Source of the DNA: Parafilimonas sp.
GTDB taxonomy: Bacteria; Bacteroidota; Bacteroidia; Chitinophagales; Chitinophagaceae
Assembly (NCBI GenBank): GCA_023251275.1
Contig: JAHEZC010000175.1
Span: 1 to 6,131 of the forward strand
Length of the DNA stretch: 6,131 nt
Direction: 5' to 3'
Part shown: piece after piece, positions 1 through 5,920 of the stretch
How positions within the stretch are numbered: position 1 is the stretch's first letter
Layout: each line of letters starts with the position of its first letter
Made by a program: the position numbers and the translations under genes
The notes under the pieces: generated by a model
Databases searched by the model: none
What the model was told of the DNA's origin: nothing
The model's input: the letters and a program-made list of their open reading frames with translations, nothing else

Positions 1-1
1 A

Positions 2-112
2 AAATTCAGTTATACAATTATAAGCCAGACAAATCTTGATCTGCTTACAGAAACGAAAGATCTGGAGGGGTATTCAAAATTGCTGCAGCAGGCCATGCCG
101 GGTAAGTTTTGA
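2..112 (+). CDS. C-terminal fragment of an unidentified protein (cut by window start)
   Basis: The second reading frame is open from the left edge to a TGA at 110-112 and gives 36 residues ending in LLQQAMPGKF. The visible part has an alternating hydrophobic/polar start (KFSYTIISQTNLDLL), like a beta-strand, and then a charged helix-like tail, which is a believable protein C-terminus. The other two forward frames look less protein-like, and the first is stopped by TGA at 37-39. I do not recognise the family, and 36 residues are too few to name one. It would be the upstream neighbour of the small gene at 301, on the same strand and about 190 bases away. It could be a chance open frame, so confidence is moderate. 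Confidence 0.45.
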   Translation, partial: KFSYTIISQTNLDLLTETKDLEGYSKLLQQAMPGKF

Positions 113-275
113 AAGTCGGCGTGCACCATAGTTTTTTTAAACAAAAAAGAAATAAAAGCGGGCTTAAACAAAACCCTTGTACCAGGCATTCAAAAAACTT
201 CCTCTACTTTTTATTTTTTGCATTGAAATTTTTTCTAAATTGTCGGATAAAACCTGGAAGCTATGATACCTTTTA
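113..275. other. AT-rich intergenic spacer
   Basis: This stretch holds homopolymer-rich, AT-rich sequence (T run at 132-138, A run at 143-148, T runs near 208-219 and 228-234). I see no supported gene. A weak T6/A6 hairpin around 132-148 could help end the upstream transcript but has no GC core. TATTTTTTG at 212-220 resembles the Bacteroidota -7 element TAnnTTTG with one extra T, but there is no TTTG at the proper distance upstream, so no promoter is called. Confidence 0.5.
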
Positions 276-300
276 ATGAAATCAAAACCGTGATTATATT

Positions 301-669
301 GTGGGGGAATATGAAGGAAAAATGTGGCCCGGTGAAGTTACCCGCCTCAACCATGCTGAAAAACAGGTAGGCGTGGAAACAGAAGTACAGGAATTCTGGT
401 TTGAACCAGAGCATTTGTATCCTATCTCTATCAGTGATGAAAGTTTGCGAAATCTTAATTTCATTAAAGAAGAAATGCCGGATGGCTCTGTAAAATACAA
501 AAAGGGCTCTTTCCGTCTTGTAGTACCTAAGAAGGATGATTTCTCTTATATAGAAATGTGGTACAGGGAAGACCACAGGTATCATCCTGATGTGCATTAT
601 ATACATCAACTGCAGAATCATTACCTGCAAATGACCAAAGTGCATCTTACCGATGAAGTAATGGCGTAA
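301..669 (+). CDS. Small hypothetical protein, start uncertain
   Basis: This is a 122-residue soluble acidic/aromatic protein with no signal peptide or membrane segment. Two segments look conserved: LYPISISDESLRNLNF (residues 39-54) and VHYIHQLQNHYLQMT (98-112). From memory they resemble the 'PIPLTEExL..GF' and 'VHQLQNLYFALTG' blocks of small uncharacterised Bacteroidota and phage-associated proteins. Function is unknown. The called start is a GTG at 301, but the same frame is open further upstream back to a TGA at 277-279 and there encodes a plausible NQNRDYIV lead-in with no usual start codon. An ATG at 276-278 is one base out of frame with it, so the true N-terminus may be about eight residues longer and disrupted by an indel in the AAA at 279-281. 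The next in-frame ATG is at 322. The gene ends just before a strong intrinsic terminator, so it is probably the last gene of its transcript. That a gene exists here is fairly sure; its start and role are not. Confidence 0.7.
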   Translation: MGEYEGKMWPGEVTRLNHAEKQVGVETEVQEFWFEPEHLYPISISDESLRNLNFIKEEMPDGSVKYKKGSFRLVVPKKDDFSYIEMWYREDHRYHPDVHYIHQLQNHYLQMTKVHLTDEVMA

Positions 670-691
670 GTTGATCCGTGAAAAATAATTT

Positions 692-724
692 AAACCATCC
701 GCACATGCCGGGTGGTTTTCTTTT
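692..724 (+). terminator. Intrinsic terminator after the small hypothetical gene
   Basis: A 10-bp stem forms between 692-701 and 709-718, with one T-G wobble and a 7-base loop at 702-708. Its GC-rich core is CCATCCG against CGGGTGG. It runs straight into TTTTCTTTT at 716-724. It begins 22 bases after the TAA of the gene at 301-669 and 61 bases before the next start, so it separates the two transcription units. Confidence 0.78.
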
Positions 725-752
725 ATCCGTTATCTTCATTTAAAATTCTTCC

Positions 753-3548
753 ATGCGGATGCGCAGTGTATTTTCAATTTTTATTCTGCTTTTCTCATTT
801 CAGGTAACCTTTGCACAGAATTTTGGCGGTAACCCTGCCTCTGTAAAATGGAAGCAGATAAATACAGATACCGTCCGAATTATTTTTCCGCAGGGACTCG
901 ATACTATCGCTAACCGTATTGCAAACACTGCACATTATCTCCAGAAAAATTACAGCAGTACGATAGGTGGAAAGATTAGAAAAATAAACATAGTGCTTCA
1001 GGACAATACAACGGTTTCTAATGCTTATGTAGCATTGGCGCCTTTCAGAAGTGAGTTTTACCTGATGCCTGCTCAAAATGCATTTGATCTGGATGCCCAA
1101 TATCTCCCGCATATTTTATCGGTGCACGAATTCAGGCATGTACAGCAGTATGTGAACTTTAATGCAGGGCTTTCAAAAGCAATGTCTGTATTATTTGGTG
1201 AAAATGGGGAAGCGCTTGCAAATGCAGCTTCAATTCCTGATTGGTTTTTTGAGGGGGATGCAGTATATAATGAAACAATGCTGAGCAGGCAGGGAAGAGG
1301 CAGGCTGCCTTTGTTTTTCAGCAGCTACAAAAGTTTATACAACGCAGGTAAAAGCTATACCTACATGCAATTGCGCAATGGTTCTTATAAAAATTACATC
1401 CCGGATCATTACCGGCTAGGCTATTTACTCGTGGCTTATGGAAGAGAAAAATACGGAGATGATTTCTGGCTAAAAGTAACACATGATGCCGCGGCTTTTA
1501 AACCATTATTTTATCCTTTGCAGGGATCGGTGAAAAAATATACAGGAATTCTTTTCCGTGAATTTGCAGACAATGCCTTTAAGTTTTATCATCAGCAATG
1601 GAACGAGGACAAAAATTCTCCGGTTACTTTCATCACAAAAACAGAAAAAAATAATGTGGTGAATTATAAATATCCATACCGCATTGAAGATGGGTCACTC
1701 ATAGTGCTGAAGGCGACATACAAAGACATTCCTTCATTCTATTTTCTTCATCCGGATGGCACTGAGGAAAAAATTGCCGTGAAAGATATTGCTTATGATG
1801 ATTATTATTCTTACAATAACGGAAAGATTGTGTATGCCGCTTACCAGCCGGATATAAGGTGGAGTAACAAGGATTTCAGCGTAATAAAAATGCTCAATGT
1901 AAAAACAGGTGAGGAAAAAAATATTTCAAGGGGTACGAGGTATTTTTCTCCCGATATTTCGCATGATGGAAAACTGATAGCCGCAGTGCAAATGCATAGC
2001 GATCTTTCATCAGATATTGTGTTGCTTGATGAAAACGGAAATATAAAAAATACGATCAGTAACAAGCAATCCATCATTTATTCCTACCCGAAATTTTCCG
2101 CCGATGATGATTTTCTGTATGTGATGATTCGAAATAATAACGGTGAGATGGGAATTCAAAAAATCAGTCTGTCTGATTATGCCATTACCGATATATTGCC
2201 TCTCAGGAATCGGATCGTCGGTTTTCCGGCAGTTATCGGGGATACGCTTCTATACAGTTGTTCCAATAACGGCAAAGATGAAATATGGGCTTACACAGCA
2301 ATGCAAAAAAGCCACTACCGTTTAGCGATGTATGGCGCAGGCCTATACCAGGCAATGGTGACTGATGATGGAAACATAATCTCGTCAGCTTTTACTGCCG
2401 ATGGTTACAGGCTGGCAAAAACGAATCCTTTATGGCAGCATGTGAGTAAAAATGATACGCTTACCAATTTATACGTCACTCATCCGTTCAACAGCGATGA
2501 TAATAACCTGATGCAAAAAATCCCTCTCAAAGATTATCCTGTTACCAGGTATCCTAAAGCATTTAATCTTTTTAATTTCCACAGTTGGAGCCCATATCTC
2601 CAGCAACCTGATTATTCATTTATCGTCTATGGAGAAAATGTGCTCAATACATTTCAAAGCCAGTTATATTATACGTACAACAGCAATGAAAAATACAGCC
2701 GCGCAGGTTGTACAGGCATATACGGAGGATGGTTTCTGCAGCCTGTATTTGATATTAATCAAACATGGCATAGGAATACGCCTGTAAATGCAGACACTAT
2801 AGCTTATTGGAATGAATTAAATGCATCTTTTGGTTTGAACCTGCCGCTTGATTTTTCCGGAGGAAAGTCTTTCAGGAATTTATCGTTGAGCACAACCTAC
2901 CATTTCAACAACCTGCATTGGACAGGCCTGGCCAAGGAGTTTCTGCAAAATGTTAATTTCAATTACCTGCAGGCAAATCTGACATACTCCAGCCAGGTAC
3001 AAAAAGCGGTTCAACATATTTTTCCACATTGGGGACAAACATTTTCTTTTCAATATCGCAGTATTATAAATAAATATACCTCCCGCCAATTCCTCGCAGT
3101 TGCTTCATTTTATTTGCCCGGGTTTGCCAAAACTCACAATATTGTGCTCAATGCCGCATACCAGGAAAGAGATACGAGCGGCGAATATTTTTTCACCAAT
3201 AATTTCCCTTTTTCACGTGGTTATGATGCCTTTGATTTTCCACGAATGCTGAAGCTTGGTGGCAATTATTATTTTCCCATCGCTTACCCCGACTGGGGCT
3301 TTGGAAATATTGTTTTTTTTAAGCGTATCCGTGCAGATCTTTTTTATGATTATACCGTTGCTAAAAGTTTGCGCACCGGCGATCAGTATCATTTTAAAAC
3401 TGCCGGCATTGAACTTTATTTTGATACGCGCTGGTGGAACCAGCAGCCTCTTTCATTAGGTATCCGGTACACCCATTTATTGGATAATGAACTTGCAGGG
3501 CTTGCACCCAATCAATGGGAAATAATTTTGCCGGTAACATTGTCTTAG
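753..3548 (+). CDS. Exported zincin / beta-propeller / predicted outer-membrane barrel protein
   Basis: This 931-residue protein has a clear signal peptide: MRMR, a hydrophobic core at about 5-20, and likely cleavage after TFA (residue 21). There is no lipobox Cys. Residues ~35-285 look like a peptidase-MA-type gluzincin: HEFRH at 125-129 fits HExxH, and WFFEGDA at 164-170 supplies the probable third zinc ligand E167. A YRLGYLLVAYGREKYG helix follows at 220-235. Residues ~300-560 carry beta-propeller (TolB/PD40-like) repeats, such as FSPDISHDGKLIAAV at 398-412 and FSADDDFLYVM at 448-458. From ~620 to the end the sequence is beta-rich with alternating aromatics. It includes SRGYDAFDF at 821-829 followed by LGGNYYFPI, like the RG(F/Y) segment and following strand of Omp85/BamA-type barrels. 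I infer an outer-membrane protein with protease and propeller domains, either periplasmic or surface-exposed; the substrate is unknown. An ATG at 759 is an alternative start and would leave the signal peptide intact. The gene stands alone between a terminator and the infA promoter. A weak -7-like TATCTTCA lies at 731-738. The domain layout is fairly sure; catalytic activity is inferred. Confidence 0.85.
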   Translation: MRMRSVFSIFILLFSFQVTFAQNFGGNPASVKWKQINTDTVRIIFPQGLDTIANRIANTAHYLQKNYSSTIGGKIRKINIVLQDNTTVSNAYVALAPFRSEFYLMPAQNAFDLDAQYLPHILSVHEFRHVQQYVNFNAGLSKAMSVLFGENGEALANAASIPDWFFEGDAVYNETMLSRQGRGRLPLFFSSYKSLYNAGKSYTYMQLRNGSYKNYIPDHYRLGYLLVAYGREKYGDDFWLKVTHDAAAFKPLFYPLQGSVKKYTGILFREFADNAFKFYHQQWNEDKNSPVTFITKTEKNNVVNYKYPYRIEDGSLIVLKATYKDIPSFYFLHPDGTEEKIAVKDIAYDDYYSYNNGKIVYAAYQPDIRWSNKDFSVIKMLNVKTGEEKNISRGTRYFSPDISHDGKLIAAVQMHSDLSSDIVLLDENGNIKNTISNKQSIIYSYPKFSADDDFLYVMIRNNNGEMGIQKISLSDYAITDILPLRNRIVGFPAVIGDTLLYSCSNNGKDEIWAYTAMQKSHYRLAMYGAGLYQAMVTDDGNIISSAFTADGYRLAKTNPLWQHVSKNDTLTNLYVTHPFNSDDNNLMQKIPLKDYPVTRYPKAFNLFNFHSWSPYLQQPDYSFIVYGENVLNTFQSQLYYTYNSNEKYSRAGCTGIYGGWFLQPVFDINQTWHRNTPVNADTIAYWNELNASFGLNLPLDFSGGKSFRNLSLSTTYHFNNLHWTGLAKEFLQNVNFNYLQANLTYSSQVQKAVQHIFPHWGQTFSFQYRSIINKYTSRQFLAVASFYLPGFAKTHNIVLNAAYQERDTSGEYFFTNNFPFSRGYDAFDFPRMLKLGGNYYFPIAYPDWGFGNIVFFKRIRADLFYDYTVAKSLRTGDQYHFKTAGIELYFDTRWWNQQPLSLGIRYTHLLDNELAGLAPNQWEIILPVTLS

Positions 3549-3648
3549 CTATTTTGGCAAAAACTGCCCCGGACCCCAACTCAATATCAAAATGGCCTGG
3601 AATTTTCATATAGAATAATTAGCGCATCGCTGAAATTTTTTACCAAAA

Positions 3649-3680
3649 TTTTCTTATTCCGTTGTATTCCACTATCTTTG
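3649..3680 (+). promoter_or_regulatory. Bacteroidota-type promoter driving infA and the downstream operon
   Basis: TATCTTTG at 3673-3680 matches the Bacteroidota primary-sigma -7 element TAnnTTTG exactly. A T-rich TTTT/TTTC at 3649-3653 sits about 20 bases upstream, where the -33 TTTG is expected, and is only a partial match. Transcription would start near 3685-3688, leaving a leader of only about ten bases before the infA ATG at 3697. No Shine-Dalgarno site is visible, consistent with this phylum. The position just before a ribosomal-protein operon supports the call. Confidence 0.72.
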
Positions 3681-3696
3681 CGCTCCCAAAAATTGT

Positions 3697-3915
3697 ATGT
3701 CGAAGCAGCCGCTCATTAAACAAGATGGTACTATTCTCGAAGCGCTGAGTAATGCTATGTTCAGGGTAAAACTTGAAAACGGACACGAAATTCTGGCTAC
3801 CATTTCAGGGAAAATGAGGATGAATTACATAAGGATTTTACCAGGAGATAAAGTAGGTGTTGAGATGAGCCCTTATGATTTAAGCAGGGGAAGAATTATT
3901 TTCAGGTATAAATAA
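3697..3915 (+). CDS. infA: Translation initiation factor IF-1
   Basis: IF-1 binds the A site of the 30S subunit and works with IF-2 and IF-3 during initiation. The 72-residue product has the usual family length and is a single S1-type OB fold. Recognisable blocks are the start [40 protein letters not shown] at 22-41, [20 protein letters not shown] at 48-67, and the end FRYK. The ATG at 3697 is the only sensible start and lies just behind the promoter. It is the first gene of the cluster in this window, 35 bases before rpmJ. The upstream gene is unrelated to translation. Confidence 0.98.
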   Translation: MSKQPLIKQDGTILEALSNAMFRVKLENGHEILATISGKMRMNYIRILPGDKVGVEMSPYDLSRGRIIFRYK

Positions 3916-3950
3916 GCATAAAGCAGAATAACACGCTAAAGCAACATGTC

Positions 3951-4067
3951 ATGAAAGTAAGAGCATCAATAAAAAAACGCAGTGCCGATTGCAAGATTGT
4001 TCGCAGAAAGGGCAAGTTGTATGTAATCAACAAAAAAAATCCACGCTTTAAGCAGCGCCAGGGATAA
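3951..4067 (+). CDS. rpmJ: 50S ribosomal protein L36, zinc-ligand-free form
   Basis: This 38-codon gene begins [20 protein letters not shown] and ends PRFKQRQG, the signature of bacterial L36, a small protein of the large subunit near the peptidyl-transferase side. The zinc-ribbon form carries three Cys and one His. Here only C14 remains: the other positions are S11, N27 and F33, so zinc binding is not expected. This zinc-free form is usual in Bacteroidota and is not a sign of decay. The ATG at 3951 is chosen because the product then matches the family from its first residue. It lies 35 bases after infA and 53 before rpsM, with no Shine-Dalgarno site. Confidence 0.97.
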   Translation: MKVRASIKKRSADCKIVRRKGKLYVINKKNPRFKQRQG

Positions 4068-4120
4068 GCGGTTAGCAATTGTGTATCGTAAAACAAAAAT
4101 CGTAAATCTAAAATTGAAAT

Positions 4121-4501
4121 ATGGCTCGTATTGCCGGTATAGACTTACCTAAGAATAAGAGAGGTGAAATAGGGCTGACCTATATTTTCGGTATTGGGCG
4201 TAATACAGCACGCTACATTCTTGATAAGGCTGGTATAAGTTATGATAAAAAGGTGCTGCAATGGAATGATGATGAGCAGACTGCCATTCGTAATATAATC
4301 AACAATGAATTTAAAGTAGAAGGCATGCTTCGCAGCGAGGTACAGATGAGCATTAAGCGTTTACTCGATATTGCATGCTATCGCGGCCTTCGTCATCGCA
4401 AAGGATTACCTGTTCGCGGACAACGTACACGAACTAACAGCCGCACCAGGAAAGGCAAGCGTAAAACAGTGGCCGGGAAAAAGAAGGCGCCTAAGAAATA
4501 A
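4121..4501 (+). CDS. rpsM: 30S ribosomal protein S13
   Basis: S13 sits in the head of the small subunit, contacts the P-site tRNA through its basic tail, and bridges to the large subunit. The 126-residue product has the family length. It starts [20 protein letters not shown], has the helix-two-turn-helix region [19 protein letters not shown] at 21-39, and carries the hallmark block [20 protein letters not shown] at 88-107, followed by a lysine-rich tail. No Shine-Dalgarno site precedes the ATG; the upstream bases are A-rich. A long hairpin begins six bases after the stop codon, and the next gene is 174 bases away, which is unusual within this operon. Confidence 0.98.
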   Translation: MARIAGIDLPKNKRGEIGLTYIFGIGRNTARYILDKAGISYDKKVLQWNDDEQTAIRNIINNEFKVEGMLRSEVQMSIKRLLDIACYRGLRHRKGLPVRGQRTRTNSRTRKGKRKTVAGKKKAPKK

Positions 4502-4506
4502 AAGAT

Positions 4507-4547
4507 TTAAGGCCATGAGTTACCTGATATGTAACCCATGACTTTAA
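4507..4547 (+). promoter_or_regulatory. Long imperfect hairpin immediately after rpsM
   Basis: Arms 4507-4523 and 4531-4547 pair over 17 positions: 15 Watson-Crick pairs or a G-T wobble within TTAAGG.CATG.GTTAC against GTAAC.CATG.CTTTAA, broken by two A-C type mismatches, with a 7-base loop CTGATAT at 4524-4530. No T run follows, so it is not a normal intrinsic terminator. It may protect the 3' end of an upstream message, mark a processing site, or attenuate read-through into rpsK. Confidence 0.5.
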
Positions 4548-4606
4548 TAGGTAAATACAGTTAATTTGGATATTCAGAAAAAATTTTGAAAGGAGAATTG
4601 ACTGAG

Positions 4607-4655
4607 CCCGATAGTATCGGGAATTTTATTGTAAAACCAACCCGATGACCTCGGG
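4607..4655 (+). promoter_or_regulatory. Tandem CCCGA-N5-TCGGG palindromes in the rpsK leader
   Basis: Two inverted repeats on the same strand share identical arms: CCCGATAGTATCGGG at 4607-4621 and CCCGATGACCTCGGG at 4641-4655. The first can extend to a 6-bp stem and is followed by AATTTTATT, which resembles a weak terminator. Because the arms are identical, the first CCCGA can instead pair with the last TCGGG while the inner arms pair together, giving an alternative nested structure. The site is 20 bases before the rpsK ATG. It may be a switchable leader, or copies of a dispersed Bacteroidota palindrome, since similar CCCGATAGCTATCGGG elements are familiar from this phylum. Confidence 0.5.
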
Positions 4656-4675
4656 AGATTACCTCGAAAGAAATT

Positions 4676-5086
4676 ATGGCAAAACCAGTTAAAGCACAGG
4701 CAAGTGCAAAAGCAGCCGCAAAGAAAAGGATTGTAAAGGTTGATACTTACGGAGACGCGCACATCAGCGCTACTTTCAACAATGTTATCGTTTCTCTTAC
4801 AAACAAATCCGGCCAGGTTATTTCATGGTCTTCAGCAGGCAAAATGGGTTTCAAAGGTTCGAAAAAGAACACACCTTATGCAGCTCAAACCGCAGCACAG
4901 GATGCCGCAAAAGTAGCTTTTGATGCAGGATTGAAAAAAGTGGATGTGTATGTTAAGGGCCCTGGTGCAGGACGTGAAGGCGCTATCCGTGCTTTAGCCC
5001 AATCAGGCATAGAAGTAGCAATGATTAAGGATGTTACACCCTTGCCTCATAACGGGTGCCGTCCGCCAAAGAAAAGAAGAGTATAA
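4676..5086 (+). CDS. rpsK: 30S ribosomal protein S11
   Basis: S11 lies on the small-subunit platform, contacts 16S rRNA near the E site and neighbours S7 and S18. The 136-residue product has a basic, alanine-rich N-terminal extension (about residues 1-18) and then the conserved body: [16 protein letters not shown] at 27-42, the S11 signature [15 protein letters not shown] at 93-107, and [18 protein letters not shown] at the end. The Asn-Gly at 126-127 matches the site that forms isoaspartate in E. coli S11. The ATG at 4676 gives the usual Bacteroidota start MAK and follows the paired palindromes. No Shine-Dalgarno site is near it. Confidence 0.98.
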   Translation: MAKPVKAQASAKAAAKKRIVKVDTYGDAHISATFNNVIVSLTNKSGQVISWSSAGKMGFKGSKKNTPYAAQTAAQDAAKVAFDAGLKKVDVYVKGPGAGREGAIRALAQSGIEVAMIKDVTPLPHNGCRPPKKRRV

Positions 5087-5102
5087 TACAATAGGATGGA
5101 AA

Positions 5103-5128
5103 ATCTATATGCAAATAGATAGGTTTTT
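5103..5128 (+). promoter_or_regulatory. Short AT-rich hairpin with T run after rpsK
   Basis: ATCTAT at 5103-5108 pairs with ATAGAT at 5115-5120 around a 6-base loop, followed by AGG and TTTTT at 5124-5128. The shape resembles a terminator, but a 6-bp stem with one GC pair is too weak to end most transcripts. A partial pause or attenuation is possible. It begins 17 bases after the rpsK stop. Confidence 0.25.
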
Positions 5129-5155
5129 GAATTCATAAGTTGTACATCAACATTG

Positions 5156-5194
5156 GGTGTGTAATTGATTTTAGATTTTTACTGATTACATACC
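5156..5194 (+). promoter_or_regulatory. 12-bp hairpin in the rpsD leader
   Basis: GGTGTGTAATTG at 5156-5167 pairs without mismatches with TGATTACATACC at 5183-5194 (nine Watson-Crick pairs and three G-T wobbles), leaving a 15-base T-rich loop. It ends 28 bases before the rpsD ATG. In other bacteria S4 represses its own operon by binding a structured mRNA leader, so a role as an S4 target is an inference from position only. No sequence likeness to the E. coli alpha-operon pseudoknot is visible. Confidence 0.45.
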
Positions 5195-5222
5195 GTCACT
5201 AAAAAATCAAGTATAACAAAAT

Positions 5223-5828
5223 ATGGCACGTTACAACGGACCAAAGACAAAGATTAGCCGCATTTTCGGCGAGCCTATTCTGGGCAATGGAAAATGGCTA
5301 ACAAAAAATAGTAATCCCCCCGGTCAGCACGGAGCGGCTCGTAAACGCAAAAGTCTCGGCGAATACGCATTGCAGTTGAAAGAAAAGCAAAAAGCAAAAT
5401 ACACTTATGGAGTGCTTGAACGCCAGTTTCGCAAAACTTTTGAAGAAGCATCCCGTATGAAAGGTGTTACCGGTGAAAACCTGATCAAATTGCTGGAGGC
5501 CCGTCTTGATAATACGGTATTTCGTATAGGCATTGCACCTTCCCGCCCTGCGGCACGGCAATTGGTGAGCCATAAGCATATAACGGTAAATGGAGAAGTA
5601 TTGAACATTGCCTCACATCATTTAAAACCCGGAGATATTATCGGCTTTAAAGAAGCAAGTCAAAATAATATTTCTATTACCAGCCCTATAAGAGGCAAAA
5701 GCCCAAAGTTTAACTGGCTGGATTGGAATGATGCAGAGAAAAAAGGAACTTTTATCACTTATCCTGAAAGAGAAAGTGTGCCCGAAAATATTAAAGAACA
5801 ACTGATAGTGGAATTGTATAGTAAGTAA
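5223..5828 (+). CDS. rpsD: 30S ribosomal protein S4
   Basis: S4 is a primary 16S rRNA-binding protein that nucleates 30S assembly; in several bacteria it is also a translational repressor of its own operon. The 201-residue product has the family length. It starts [20 protein letters not shown], has [20 protein letters not shown] at 31-50 and [20 protein letters not shown] at 55-74, and then the S4 RNA-binding domain at about 92-155 with [10 protein letters not shown] and [15 protein letters not shown] (111-125). The end [11 protein letters not shown] is typical of Bacteroidota. No N-terminal zinc-binding cysteines are present, so it is the zinc-free form. It lies 136 bases after rpsK and 92 before rpoA. 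Confidence 0.98.
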   Translation: MARYNGPKTKISRIFGEPILGNGKWLTKNSNPPGQHGAARKRKSLGEYALQLKEKQKAKYTYGVLERQFRKTFEEASRMKGVTGENLIKLLEARLDNTVFRIGIAPSRPAARQLVSHKHITVNGEVLNIASHHLKPGDIIGFKEASQNNISITSPIRGKSPKFNWLDWNDAEKKGTFITYPERESVPENIKEQLIVELYSK

Positions 5829-5835
5829 CAGATAA

Positions 5836-5860
5836 GACCGAAAGACGGGAAAGTCGGAAA
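5836..5860 (+). repeat. Three degenerate GAC/GTC-G-AAA units upstream of rpoA
   Basis: GACCGAAA (5836-5843), GACGGGAAA (5844-5852) and GTCGGAAA (5853-5860) form a short tandem of 8-9-base units right after the rpsD stop. Similar low-complexity GACCGAAAG/GTCGGAAAG runs are, from memory, scattered in intergenic DNA of some Bacteroidota. No function is evident. Confidence 0.4.
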
Positions 5861-5910
5861 AAGCAAGCTGACAAACCAGGATAAAAACAAAAAATTAAAC
5901 AACAAAATAC

Positions 5911-5914
5911 GGAG
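5911..5914 (+). promoter_or_regulatory. Shine-Dalgarno-like GGAG before rpoA
   Basis: GGAG ends six bases before the rpoA ATG at 5921, a normal ribosome-binding spacing. It stands out because the other five ribosomal-cluster genes here have only A-rich leaders without such a motif, and it supports the chosen rpoA start. Confidence 0.45.
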
Positions 5915-5920
5915 TATTAA

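Noticed and set aside
212..220. TATTTTTTG as a promoter -7 element for the small gene
   Set aside because: Its spacing has one extra T relative to TAnnTTTG and no TTTG lies about 20 bases upstream.
235..645. Long open frame on the minus strand opposite the small hypothetical gene
   Set aside because: Its product is an improbable aromatic-rich string. The plus-strand frame has family-like motifs and ends properly before a terminator, so the minus frame is a shadow.
94..713. Exact 10-base match CATGCCGGGT at 94-103 and 704-713
   Set aside because: One copy is inside a probable coding end and the other is the 3' arm of a terminator. The flanks do not match, so chance is the simplest explanation.
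795..1112. Minus-strand open frame inside the 931-residue gene
   Set aside because: It lies wholly opposite the signal peptide and zincin domain, which are clearly coding, and its product has no recognisable features.
3632..3653. AT-only hairpin upstream of infA as a terminator for the 931-residue gene
   Set aside because: The pairing is almost entirely A-T with mismatches, and it overlaps the expected -33 promoter region.
4598..4648. Possible 16-codon leader ORF (TTG start) after AGGAG at 4591-4595
   Set aside because: The gap between AGGAG and the TTG is only two bases, the start codon is rare, and the frame runs through the palindromes. It is too weak to annotate.
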